Positions 18,748-26,598 of a DNA stretch of 52,762 nucleotides are shown piece by piece. The notes below the pieces were generated by a model. It saw only the letters and a list, made by a program, of their open reading frames with translations, searched no databases and was not told where the DNA came from. This DNA comes from an uncultured Oscillospiraceae bacterium. Its GTDB lineage: Bacteria > Bacillota_A > Clostridia > Oscillospirales > Oscillospiraceae. Position 1 is the stretch's first letter. Each line of letters starts with the position of its first letter. The position numbers were made by a program, and so were the translations under genes. The stretch is from NCBI GenBank assembly GCA_910579155.1, contig CAJTTS010000017.1:1-52762 (forward strand). Direction: 5' to 3'.

Positions 18748-19797
18748 TTACTTTCCACTCCAAACCACGAAGCGATGGAGCATGGCGGCCACCTCCGCCC
18801 GGGTAGCGTCGCCTCCGGGCAACAGCAAACCGTTGTTCCCGTTAAGAATGCCTGCGCTCACTGCCCAGGAGATGGCTTCCCTGCCCCAAGAGGCCACCGT
18901 CCCGCTGTCCCCAAACCGGGACAAATCCGCAAACTGATTTACATCATAGCCTGTCTGCTGGGCGTAGCGGTAGAGAATTACGGCAATCTCTTGCCGGGTA
19001 ACATTGGCGAAGGGGTTGAATTTGCTATCCCCCACCCCGGTCACTACGCCCCGCTGGCCTGCCCAGACAGTCCCCGCCGTGTACCACTGTCCGTCCGGAA
19101 TGTCACTGAACAGAGCGGTATAGCTCACCCGAGGCTTTCCTGCCAGACGGTGGAGCACCGTGGTCATCATGCACCGCTGCATTTTACCGGATGGACTAAA
19201 ACTGGTACTGCTAACACCGTCAAACAGCCCGTGCTCATACACATAGGCCACATCATCATAGTACCAAGCGTTTTGCGCCACATCGGCGAAGGGCATGGAT
19301 TTCGGCGGGTCCACCGGTTCCCCGGTGGTCACCGTCCACTGCCCCTCCTCCATCCACTGAACAGAGTCAGAGGCCGCTACAAGCGTCACATCGGTCCCGG
19401 CCAAGTAGCGGTGCCCTGGGGTCAACGCGCCGCCAACTCTCATCTCCACGCCCTCCGTGGTATCCACCAGCGTTCCGGCGCGCACCATGCCGTTCCCAGA
19501 CGTCCAGATCAGGCCGGAGCCGGTGGTCCCGGCAATCACGTCGCCATTAGCCCCCGTTCGCACGGCAAACCCAGATACGCTTCCATTTTGCCCCGCCTGG
19601 GCCACCGCCTCGTTCAAGATGAAAGTGGTATCCCGGTCCACTTCCTGCTTGACCGTGGATTTTAAATCATTCCAGAAGGTTCCGGTGAGGTAGCTTAGCG
19701 AGACCAACACCTGCGCTTGGCTGCCGGCGGAGGCCAGCAATGTGCCGCCTGTCAGAATGGCCAACGCAAGTGCGCCAGCCAATAGCTTTTTTTTCAT
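18748..19797 (-). CDS. SLH-domain surface protein
   Basis: A 349-residue secreted protein: signal peptide (KKKLLAGALALAILTGGTLL), a unique region of about 140 residues, then three S-layer homology repeats from about residue 168 (FADVAQNAWYYDDVAYVYEHGLF, FSDIPDGQWYTAGTVWAGQRG and FGDSGTVASWGREAISWAV are their cores). SLH domains bind pyruvylated wall polymers, so it should sit on the cell surface. The unique region has no enzyme motif that I recognise. Its ATG overlaps the rex stop (ATGA), tying its translation to the redox regulator. Confidence 0.88.
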   Translation of the reverse strand: MKKKLLAGALALAILTGGTLLASAGSQAQVLVSLSYLTGTFWNDLKSTVKQEVDRDTTFILNEAVAQAGQNGSVSGFAVRTGANGDVIAGTTGSGLIWTSGNGMVRAGTLVDTTEGVEMRVGGALTPGHRYLAGTDVTLVAASDSVQWMEEGQWTVTTGEPVDPPKSMPFADVAQNAWYYDDVAYVYEHGLFDGVSSTSFSPSGKMQRCMMTTVLHRLAGKPRVSYTALFSDIPDGQWYTAGTVWAGQRGVVTGVGDSKFNPFANVTRQEIAVILYRYAQQTGYDVNQFADLSRFGDSGTVASWGREAISWAVSAGILNGNNGLLLPGGDATRAEVAAMLHRFVVWSGK

Positions 19798-20432
19798 GGC
19801 GCCTCCTCGGAAATCATATAGCTCAGGGTAAGCAGACTGTCGGCAAAATGAACGTCCTCAATCTGCACATCCGCCATATCCTGTTGGGGCAATTCCACAT
19901 TGGTAAAATTCCAGATGCCTGCCACGCCACAAGCCGCCACCCGCCGTGCCATGATCTCCGCCGCCCCTGCCGGAACGGTAAGCACGCATACGCTTACCTG
20001 GTTCGCTTTTAAATAGTCCTCTAGTGTGTCTGCATGGTATACCGGGGTGCCGCAGAGCTGGGTGTCCACCAGCTTTTGATCCACATCAAAGGCGGCCACC
20101 AGGCGAAATCCGTTGGATGTAAAAGGAAAGTTCTCCATCAGAGCACGGCCCAGATTTCCCACACCGAGAATGGCCACCGTATGGTCCCGGTTCATGCCCA
20201 GAATATCGGCCACTTCGCTCCGAAGCCGCTCCACATTATAGCCATAGCCCTGCTGCCCAAAGCCGCCGAAGCAGGACAGGTCCTGCCGGATCTGGGAGGC
20301 GGTGAGCCCCATGGATTTTGCCAGCGAGCTGGAGGAGATACGCACAGTCCCGGTCCGGAGCAGCTCGTCCAGGTGGCGGTAATACCGGGGCAGGCGGCGG
20401 ATGACCGCAGAAGATATCTTGTCTTTTTTCAT
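19794..20432 (-). CDS. rex: Redox-sensing transcriptional repressor Rex
   Basis: Rex senses the NADH/NAD+ ratio and represses fermentation and redox genes. The 212-residue protein has the N-terminal winged helix (SSAVIRRLPRYYRHL; SSLAKSMGLTASQIRQDLSCFGGFGQQGYGY) and a Rossmann domain (AILGVGNLGRALM), ending in the helix that swaps between dimer partners. The start at 20432 gives the normal family N-terminus. A possible upstream ATG at 20462 falls at the transcription start predicted from the promoter, so it is unlikely. It is co-translated with the SLH protein. Confidence 0.93.
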   Translation of the reverse strand: MKKDKISSAVIRRLPRYYRHLDELLRTGTVRISSSSLAKSMGLTASQIRQDLSCFGGFGQQGYGYNVERLRSEVADILGMNRDHTVAILGVGNLGRALMENFPFTSNGFRLVAAFDVDQKLVDTQLCGTPVYHADTLEDYLKANQVSVCVLTVPAGAAEIMARRVAACGVAGIWNFTNVELPQQDMADVQIEDVHFADSLLTLSYMISEEAP

Positions 20433-20468
20433 CACGCAACCGTTCCTCGTTTCAAAGTTCATCAGTTT

Positions 20469-20497
20469 ATTTTACCTCATCTCAGCTTATTTGTCAA
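20469..20497 (-). promoter_or_regulatory. Promoter of rex
   Basis: Minus strand TTGACA (20497-20492), 17-base spacer, TAAAAT (20474-20469). The predicted transcript start, near 20462, leaves a leader of about 30 bases holding GAGGAA. Confidence 0.75.
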
Positions 20498-20510
20498 ATT
20501 GATTCCAAAA

Positions 20511-20536
20511 GAAATCACAATACGAAATCACAATAC
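20511..20536. repeat. Tandem 13-base repeat between rex and the SleC-like cluster
   Basis: GAAATCACAATAC occurs twice back to back (20511-20523, 20524-20536), upstream of the rex -35 box and about 50 bases before the divergent gene. Read on the other strand each unit contains TTGTGAT, reminiscent of the TTGTGA half-site of Rex operators. Binding is inferred only. Confidence 0.6.
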
Positions 20537-20586
20537 CGCCCCCATCCGCATAGGCTGTATTATATCGCTTTAAGGAGGAATCTTTC

Positions 20587-20982
20587 ATGCCTCAAACCGG
20601 TTCCCTCATCGTCCGGACTTTTACCTCCCAAGCCCAACTGCCCGTGTCCGGTGCCACAGTCATCATTTCCGGCCGCGGGCAGGATGGTCGCCACAAGGTT
20701 TTTTCCATCCAGACCACCGACGAGAGCGGCGGTACCAAGCCCTTTGTGCTGGAAGCTCCCGACGAGGCTCTAAGCATGAGCCCAGGGCAGTCCACGCCCT
20801 TCTCCAACTATTCCCTGGTGGTGGAACATCCCGAATATTTCCTGGCCACCTTTGAGCAGCTCCAGGTATTTCCCGGAGTGGAGACGGTGCAAAACGTCCC
20901 TCTAGTTCCCCTGCCCCTTCCCCAATCCGCTGGAAGCAGCGACTCCGCCGCACCGGTGGTGGTCACCCCTCAGCCTCTGTGA
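20587..20982 (+). CDS. SleC N-terminal-like (carboxypeptidase-regulatory-like) protein
   Basis: A 131-residue protein with a beta-sandwich resembling carboxypeptidase regulatory-like domains: SLIVRTFTSQAQLPVSGATV, TTDESGGTKPFVLEAPD, then YSLVVEHPEYFLATFEQLQVF. From memory it matches the N-terminal prodomain region of clostridial spore cortex-lytic enzyme SleC, which in Clostridium is joined to the domain encoded here by the next gene. There is no signal peptide. AAGGAGGA stands 7 bases before the ATG. A Pro/Ser/Ala-rich tail ends the protein. It is likely the prodomain or a partner of the downstream enzyme; that role is inference. Confidence 0.72.
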   Translation: MPQTGSLIVRTFTSQAQLPVSGATVIISGRGQDGRHKVFSIQTTDESGGTKPFVLEAPDEALSMSPGQSTPFSNYSLVVEHPEYFLATFEQLQVFPGVETVQNVPLVPLPLPQSAGSSDSAAPVVVTPQPL

Positions 20983-21012
20983 TGCGTCACAGCGCCAAGC
21001 AAGGAGGTTCCC

Positions 21013-22197
21013 ATGCCTATTACTGTTACGCCCTATATTCCCCAGACCATCACCGTTCACACCGGTCCGGCTGACCAGTGGGCGGAAAACGTCACCGTTT
21101 CATTCTCCGATTATATCAAAAATGTAGCTTCCAGTGAGGTTTACCCTACCTGGCCGGAGGCAGCTCTCCGAGCAAATATCCTAGCTCAGGTGTCCTTTGC
21201 CCTCAATAGAGTGTATACCGAGTACTATCCCAGCCGGGGCTACGACTTCGACATCACTGGCTCCACCATGAACGACCAAAAATTCATCAAGGGCCGCAGC
21301 ATTTTTGGTAATGTGGCCAAGCTGGTGGATGAGTTGTTCACCACCTACATACGCCGTAAGGGTTTTGTGGAACCCTTGTCCACCCGATTTTGCAATGGTA
21401 CCACCGTCACCTGCGACGGGTTGTCCCAGTGGGGCAGCGAGGCCCTGGCCCGCCAAGGCAGGACCTACATCGAGATTCTTCGCCACTATTACGGCAACAA
21501 CATCGAGCTGGTATCCAACGCCCCCATCCGGGACATCGCCTACTCCTACCCCGGCTATCCCCAGCAAAACGGCTCCTCCGGCAACTACATCACAGTGCTC
21601 CAGGTTATGCTCAACCGTATCTCCCGCAACTACCCGGCCATTCCCCGCATCAGCCCGGTGGACGGCATATTCGGTGCCCAGACCGAGGAGTCGGTGAAGC
21701 AGTTCCAGCGCATCTTTAATCTCACCCCGGATGGAATCGTGGGCCAGGCCACTTGGTATAAGCTGGTGTTCCTCTACGTGGGGGTCACCAACCTGTCGGA
21801 GCTGGTGAGCGAGGGCCAGCCCTACACCCAGATTCAGGGTCCCGCCACCGGCGTCACTCTCCAGGAGGGCAGCACCGGAATCTCCGTCTCCGCCTTGCAA
21901 TACTTTATCTCCATCATCGGCCAGTTCAACACCAGCGTGCCCGTGCTGGCCATCGACGGTATCTTCGGCCCCAAAACCACCGCCGCAGTCAACGCGGTCC
22001 AGAGCCGGTTCGGCATGCCCGTCACCGGTATCGTGAACCAAGCCACTTGGCAGCGCATCTATGACGAATATCTGGGCATCGCCCGCACCGCCCTAGCCGG
22101 GGCCGACCTGCCCACCGGGACCCAGCAGATCCGGCAGTCAGTACAGGCGGGTCAGTTCCCGGGCTACAACCTGACCTATGGAAGCTCGGACACCTGA
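21013..22197 (+). CDS. SleC-like spore cortex-lytic protein: SpoIID-like domain plus two peptidoglycan-binding domains
   Basis: A 394-residue protein. The N-terminal ~185 residues are SpoIID/LytB-like: SDYIKNVASSEVYPTWPEAA, ILAQVSFALNRVYTEYY, then CDGLSQWGSEALARQG and ILRHYYGNN. Two PG_binding_1 domains follow, the first around PAIPRISPVDGIFGAQTEES...ATWYKL and the second around VLAIDGIFGPKTTAAVNAVQ...ATWQRI. Order and sequence resemble the catalytic part of SleC, which breaks down cortex peptidoglycan at germination, but the Clostridium protein carries a prodomain in the same chain. There is no signal peptide, as expected for a protein made in the mother cell or forespore. AAGGAGG precedes the start. 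Confidence 0.83.
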   Translation: MPITVTPYIPQTITVHTGPADQWAENVTVSFSDYIKNVASSEVYPTWPEAALRANILAQVSFALNRVYTEYYPSRGYDFDITGSTMNDQKFIKGRSIFGNVAKLVDELFTTYIRRKGFVEPLSTRFCNGTTVTCDGLSQWGSEALARQGRTYIEILRHYYGNNIELVSNAPIRDIAYSYPGYPQQNGSSGNYITVLQVMLNRISRNYPAIPRISPVDGIFGAQTEESVKQFQRIFNLTPDGIVGQATWYKLVFLYVGVTNLSELVSEGQPYTQIQGPATGVTLQEGSTGISVSALQYFISIIGQFNTSVPVLAIDGIFGPKTTAAVNAVQSRFGMPVTGIVNQATWQRIYDEYLGIARTALAGADLPTGTQQIRQSVQAGQFPGYNLTYGSSDT

Positions 22198-22213
22198 AAG
22201 GAAGGAAAATATT

Positions 22214-22756
22214 ATGAATGAAACCAGCACGCCTGAACTGAACGAGGCTCAGCACAGCGGCCAGCCCGTCCGCTCCCTCCAGTACATGCTGGACCAGCTC
22301 GCCATCCACAACGATAGCCTGATCCGACTTGCGGTAGACGGCATGTTCGGCGAACGCACCCTGGAGGCCGTCATGGTATTTCAGAGAGAGTACCGCCTTC
22401 CCGTCAACGGTGTGGTAGACCTGAACACCTGGAACGCCATCCGGGAGGCCTATTTCAAGACCGAACTGCTCTATGGCTGCCCTCCTCCGCTGAATGTACT
22501 GCCCAGCGGCTCCTATACCGCCGCCGAGGGCGTGGAAAGCGAACCCATGCTCATCGTCCAGGCTATGTTCGTCTCTCTAACCAAGGTGATGACCAATTTC
22601 ACCCCCTGTCAGATGAATAGCTGCAACGACGGCGACACCCCCAAAAATCTCCGGGAAATCCAGCGCCTGTCCGGACTTCCCATCACCGGCGTACTGGACC
22701 GGGCTACCTGGTCTTATCTGGTCCAGCTCTACCAGGCCTTGGTCACCCGGGGCTAA
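22214..22756 (+). CDS. Peptidoglycan-binding protein, third gene of the SleC-like cluster
   Basis: A 180-residue protein with a PG_binding_1 domain (SLQYMLDQLAIHN..., VDGMFGERTLEAVMVFQREY, GVVDLNTWNAI) and a diverged second copy ending in RLSGLPITGVLDRATWSYLV. No catalytic domain and no signal peptide. The ATG at 22214 follows GAAAGGAAGG; an in-frame start at 22178 would overlap the preceding gene and has no ribosome site. It probably helps target or assemble cortex-lytic proteins. Confidence 0.8.
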   Translation: MNETSTPELNEAQHSGQPVRSLQYMLDQLAIHNDSLIRLAVDGMFGERTLEAVMVFQREYRLPVNGVVDLNTWNAIREAYFKTELLYGCPPPLNVLPSGSYTAAEGVESEPMLIVQAMFVSLTKVMTNFTPCQMNSCNDGDTPKNLREIQRLSGLPITGVLDRATWSYLVQLYQALVTRG

Positions 22757-22772
22757 CTGTTTGAATCCCCCC

Positions 22773-22801
22773 TTGCCATTTCTTCGGCGATTGGATATAA
22801 T
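22773..22801 (+). promoter_or_regulatory. Promoter of the DUF4364 gene
   Basis: TTGCCA, 17-base spacer, TATAAT. It separates this vegetative-type unit from the spore-type cluster upstream. Confidence 0.75.
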
Positions 22802-22839
22802 AAAGAAAATAGTAAGCGGATACAAAGGAGGGCGCGTCC

Positions 22840-23367
22840 ATGGCCGGATTCATCCACGACAAGCTGGACACCAAGCTGCTGGTGCTCTACATTATGGACC
22901 GGGTGGCCGCTCCCATCGACTTTGCCACTCTCACCGACCTATCGATATGCGACCCAGGCGTGGACTATTTCCAGTTCGCCGAGGCAGTGTCCGAGCTGAC
23001 GGACAGTAGACATTTGGATCAACAGGGTGAGATCTACGCCATCACCGATAAGGGCCGACGAGCCTGCGCCGCCGGGGAAACCAGCCTCTCCCCCGTCATC
23101 CGCCAGCGGTGTGACAGGCGGCTGTCCCCTCTCAATCAGGCGTTGAAGCGCAAAGCTCAGGTGCGCGCCCAGGTGGCAGAGCAGCCTCAGGGCTTCGATG
23201 TGTGTCTGTCCATGGACGACGACAAAGGCAGCCTGCTCTCCCTCACCCTGCTTGCCCCCACCCGGGAGGACGCCCAGCGGATTGCCGATGGCTTCCTGGC
23301 CCACCCGGACCGGGTCTATAACGGGTTGCTGGGGGTACTGCTCACCAACGATGACAGGAGTGACTGA
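22840..23367 (+). CDS. DUF4364 family protein
   Basis: A 175-residue cytosolic protein of the DUF4364 family, common in Clostridia. The N-terminal ~75 residues look like a winged helix (TKLLVLYIMDRVAAPIDFATL...; YFQFAEAVSELTDSRHL...; IYAITDKGRRA), suggesting a DNA-binding or regulatory role. The C-terminal part is a small alpha/beta domain. The biochemical function is not established. GGAGGG precedes the ATG, and it is followed 2 bases later by the membrane protein gene. Confidence 0.85.
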   Translation: MAGFIHDKLDTKLLVLYIMDRVAAPIDFATLTDLSICDPGVDYFQFAEAVSELTDSRHLDQQGEIYAITDKGRRACAAGETSLSPVIRQRCDRRLSPLNQALKRKAQVRAQVAEQPQGFDVCLSMDDDKGSLLSLTLLAPTREDAQRIADGFLAHPDRVYNGLLGVLLTNDDRSD

Positions 23368-23369
23368 TC

Positions 23370-24188
23370 TTGACCTTCATGGGATTTCCCCTCTCCAATT
23401 TGTTCCTCTACTTCATTCTCTATTCCTTCCTTGGCTGGGTGATGGAGACTTGCTACTGCTCCATTCTGGAGCGCAGGCTGGTGCCTCGGGGCTTCCTGTA
23501 CGGCCCCATCTGCCCCATCTACGGCGGCGGGGTGACGTTGATGATCCTGTTTTTTACTCCGCTGAAGAAAAATCTGGTGATCTTTTACATTGTAGCTGTC
23601 GCGGTCATGACCTCTTGGGAGTATCTGGTCGGCTGGGCGCTGGAGGTCACCACCCACGTGAAATACTGGGACTACTCCCAGTACCGTTTCAATCTGAAAG
23701 GCCGGGTGTGCCTGTGGGTGGCCCTAACCTGGGGCGTCCTGTCTTACATCGTCATTTTCTTTATCCATCCGCCCATCCAGGCCCTGATCGAGGATCTGCC
23801 CATATGGCTTGAATTCATGCTGTGCGGCGCGTTTCTGTCACTGCTGGCAGTGGATGCCACCCTCACCGTCCGCAATCTTGTCTTGGTCGCTATGCACGTG
23901 GAAAGCGTCACCCAACTGGGGCAGGAACTTCAGCTACAGTTGGCTCTGGGCAAGGCCGAACTGGGCAACAAGCTGGAGGACAGCGCCGCCGCCCTGCGGG
24001 AGCGATACAGCGAGCAGGTGGCCCAGTTGGAGAAATACAGCCGCCATTTTCGCAATGCCTACAGTACCATGAGGGCCAGCCGAAAATACTCGATCAGTCA
24101 GGAAGACATTCTTGCCGCCGCCACGCTGGCCAAAGAGGAACTGCTCCGGCGCAAGAACGCGTTAAAATCCCTCCGCAGCAAGCGTTAA
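23370..24188 (+). CDS. CmpB-type putative ABC-transporter membrane protein with coiled-coil tail
   Basis: A 272-residue membrane protein of the 'putative ABC-transporter type IV' (CmpB) family. It has about four or five membrane segments within residues 1-175 and family landmarks YSFLGWVMETCYCSI, GFLYGPICPIYGGG and VKYWDYSQYRFNLKGRVCLW. A charged helical, probably coiled-coil tail (about 185-272) faces the cytosol. AGGAG at 23356-23360 supports the TTG start at 23370 (9-base spacing); the ATG at 23379 is too far away. No ATPase is nearby, so transport activity is unproven. Confidence 0.83.
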   Translation: MTFMGFPLSNLFLYFILYSFLGWVMETCYCSILERRLVPRGFLYGPICPIYGGGVTLMILFFTPLKKNLVIFYIVAVAVMTSWEYLVGWALEVTTHVKYWDYSQYRFNLKGRVCLWVALTWGVLSYIVIFFIHPPIQALIEDLPIWLEFMLCGAFLSLLAVDATLTVRNLVLVAMHVESVTQLGQELQLQLALGKAELGNKLEDSAAALRERYSEQVAQLEKYSRHFRNAYSTMRASRKYSISQEDILAAATLAKEELLRRKNALKSLRSKR

Positions 24189-24200
24189 ATCAACTGCAAC

Positions 24201-24247
24201 AAAAAGAACGAGCCCGCCGGAATCTTTCGGTGGGCTCGTTCTTTTTT
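24201..24247. terminator. Bidirectional terminator between convergent genes
   Basis: An AAGAACGAGCCC / GGGCTCGTTCTT stem extended by CCG/CGG pairs, with T-runs on both sides (TTTTTT on plus, TTTTTG on minus). It serves the CmpB-type gene and the ABC importer operon. Confidence 0.88.
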
Positions 24248-24255
24248 GTTTAGGA

Positions 24256-25287
24256 TTAGCGCTGGCCCTTGTCGTAGGGAATGCCCTCCGCCTTGGGGGC
24301 GCGGGACTTTTGGGAGGTGAAGGCCAGCACCACTAGGGTGATGATGTAGGGCAGCATACGGTAGACATGGGGGCTGATGCCGATCTGCGCCAGCATGAAG
24401 ATACCGTCGCCGTTGATGTCGATGCTGGTATAGGAGGCGGCAATGCACTTGAACAGGCCGAACAGCAGAGCCGAGCCGGCGATGTTCAGCGGCTTCCAGT
24501 TGCCGAAGATCATGACGGCCAGGGCCAGGAATCCAAAGCCCGCCACGTCACCGTTGGCAGAACAGTTGGCGGTAGTCAGAGCGTATACAAAGCCGCCCAT
24601 GCCCGCTAAAGCGCCGGAGATGGTGGTGCCCGCATACCTCATCTTGTACACGTTGATGCCTAAGGAATCCGAGGCCTGTGGATTTTCACCACAGGAACGC
24701 AGCCGCAGCCCGAACTTGGTTTTGTGCAGCAGAATGGACAGTACCACAAACACGATGATGCACACATAGGTGGCCGGATAGACTTGGTTAATGAAGGTCT
24801 CCCCCAGGAATCCCATATCCTCGGTCCGCCCAAAGCCTAAATTGGTCTTACGAAGCATGAACCATGACGGAGCGTCTCCCCCGGCCATATACAGCGTGTT
24901 CTGATTGGCAATGATGCGGATGAAGAACAGCACCAGCGCCGGGGCCATCAGGTTCAACGCCGTACCTCCGATGGTTTGGTCCGCCCTCAGGTTCACCGAG
25001 GCAAAGGACAGCAGCAGTGAGAATACCGCCCCCGCCGCCGCAGCCACCACCATGGCAACCAAAGCAAATCCCTGGAGCGCCATCCAGTTTCCCGCCGCCT
25101 TGGCTCCGTCAAAAGCGCCGGTATTCTGCACAATGTTCACAAACAGCACGCCGATGAAAGCGCCAAAGATCATAATGCCTTCCAGGGCCAGGTTGATGAT
25201 GCCGCTGCGCTCGGCGAACACTCCGGCCAAGGCCACAACCATCAGCGGGACTGCATAGATCAAAGTCTGGCGAATCAGAAATGTCAT
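24256..25287 (-). CDS. Nucleoside ABC importer, permease 2 (NupQ/YufQ-like)
   Basis: A 343-residue permease of the branched-chain/BMP-type family with about nine or ten membrane segments. Markers are AERSGIINLALEGIMIFGAF near the N-terminus, NLRADQTIGGTALNLMAPAL and LRSCGENPQASDSLGINVYK (the ATPase-contact loop). Its ATG overlaps the stop of the first permease (ATGA), so the two are made together. Last gene of the importer operon, followed by a terminator. Probable substrate class is purine or other nucleosides, based on family and deoC nearby. Confidence 0.9.
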   Translation of the reverse strand: MTFLIRQTLIYAVPLMVVALAGVFAERSGIINLALEGIMIFGAFIGVLFVNIVQNTGAFDGAKAAGNWMALQGFALVAMVVAAAAGAVFSLLLSFASVNLRADQTIGGTALNLMAPALVLFFIRIIANQNTLYMAGGDAPSWFMLRKTNLGFGRTEDMGFLGETFINQVYPATYVCIIVFVVLSILLHKTKFGLRLRSCGENPQASDSLGINVYKMRYAGTTISGALAGMGGFVYALTTANCSANGDVAGFGFLALAVMIFGNWKPLNIAGSALLFGLFKCIAASYTSIDINGDGIFMLAQIGISPHVYRMLPYIITLVVLAFTSQKSRAPKAEGIPYDKGQR

Positions 25288-26543
25288 GCCTCCTCGCCTC
25301 CCTTCCCAGCCTGATCATCCGTGGCTTGGCCGCCATCCTCCGTCATGGCGGCGGGCACGGGGGGCTTGCTGACTGTAGCCACATGCTTTTTCCGATTGCT
25401 GAGCAACATTTTAATCACCAAAGAGAATGCACTCAGGTAGACGATGGCGGCAATAATCACATTGGTGATATACTCGTTGTAAGCGGTCAGATTGGTGAGC
25501 TGCTGTCCCGCAATGTTCAGCATGGACATAAAGCAACCGGTAAAGATGATGGCGATGGGATTGCTGGCCGCCAGCAGAGCCACCGGAATGCCGTTAAAGC
25601 CCGCATCGGGCAGGGACTGGTAGGTGGACCAGAAGAATTCCGTGTTGCCGGACAGGTAATACAGGGATGCCGCCGCCCCCGCAAGGCCCCCGGCGATAGC
25701 CATGGACAGCACGATGTTACGCTTATCGTTGATGCCCGCGTACCGGGCTGCGTGGCGGTTACTGCCGCAAGACACCAGTTCATAGCCCATTGTGGTTTTG
25801 TTGATGAAAATGTACACTGCGACGGCGATCACAATAGCGATGATGATGCCCCAGTTTACCTGGGACCCGGGGAAAATGGTGTCCAGGCCCCACTTGGCCG
25901 TCTCCACTCCGTTATGGGTGGTCTTATAAATGTAGCCGGTCTTGCCATTTTCTTCCATATTTTGCCAAACGCTGTCGGAGAAAATCCACGTCACCAAATT
26001 AGCGGCGATCCAGTTGGTCATGATACAGGCCAGCACCTCATTGATGTTCAGCAAAGCCTTCACCATGCCCGGAATGGCCCCCCACACCGCCCCAGCCAGA
26101 ATGCCGGTCAGGAACGCCAGCAGCCACACCACGGGAGAGGGCACAGACGAGGTAGGGATACTCAGTGCCACGATCAGCGTGCCGGCCGTGCCCATGAGAT
26201 ACTGCCCCGGTGCACCGATGTTGAACAATCCCGTTTTGAATGCCACCGCCACCGAAAGCCCGGTCAGGATCAGCGGCGTGGCCCGGAAGAGCATATTGCC
26301 CATATTGGCAGGGTTAAAGCCAAAGGTCAGATTACCTGCGGCGTCCCGCCCCGTGCTGAGGATGCCGCCCAGCACCAGCCTGATGCCGTCCCAGACGGAG
26401 CTGGCCCCCAGAGAGGGGTTCGCCAACCCCACAGTGAGCACAATTACACCACCCACCAAAAGGCCGATGAGGATAGACAGCAGCGAGGCCACCACCGTTT
26501 TTGCCCCATCCTTTTCCATCAAAATTGACCACTTCTCCTTCAT
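25284..26543 (-). CDS. Nucleoside ABC importer, permease 1 (NupP/YufP-like)
   Basis: A 419-residue integral membrane subunit with the BMP-type permease signature: FKTGLFNIGAPGQYLMGTAG, IKALLNINEVL-like segment (VKALLNINEVLACIMTNWIA), and the coupling loop LVSCGSNRHAARYAGINDKR. An extra loop (about residues 170-215) lies between membrane segments. It pairs with the second permease to form the channel. 55 bases separate it from the ATPase gene. Confidence 0.9.
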   Translation of the reverse strand: MKEKWSILMEKDGAKTVVASLLSILIGLLVGGVIVLTVGLANPSLGASSVWDGIRLVLGGILSTGRDAAGNLTFGFNPANMGNMLFRATPLILTGLSVAVAFKTGLFNIGAPGQYLMGTAGTLIVALSIPTSSVPSPVVWLLAFLTGILAGAVWGAIPGMVKALLNINEVLACIMTNWIAANLVTWIFSDSVWQNMEENGKTGYIYKTTHNGVETAKWGLDTIFPGSQVNWGIIIAIVIAVAVYIFINKTTMGYELVSCGSNRHAARYAGINDKRNIVLSMAIAGGLAGAAASLYYLSGNTEFFWSTYQSLPDAGFNGIPVALLAASNPIAIIFTGCFMSMLNIAGQQLTNLTAYNEYITNVIIAAIVYLSAFSLVIKMLLSNRKKHVATVSKPPVPAAMTEDGGQATDDQAGKGGEEA

Positions 26544-26598
26544 GCGTCCTCGTCCTCCTCTCCGGTGTAAATTTGGACGAGATTCGGATATTTCACAC

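Noticed and set aside
20462..20464. An upstream start for rex giving ten more residues.
   Set aside because: It coincides with the transcript start predicted from the TTGACA/TAAAAT promoter, so it would have no ribosome site in the mRNA.
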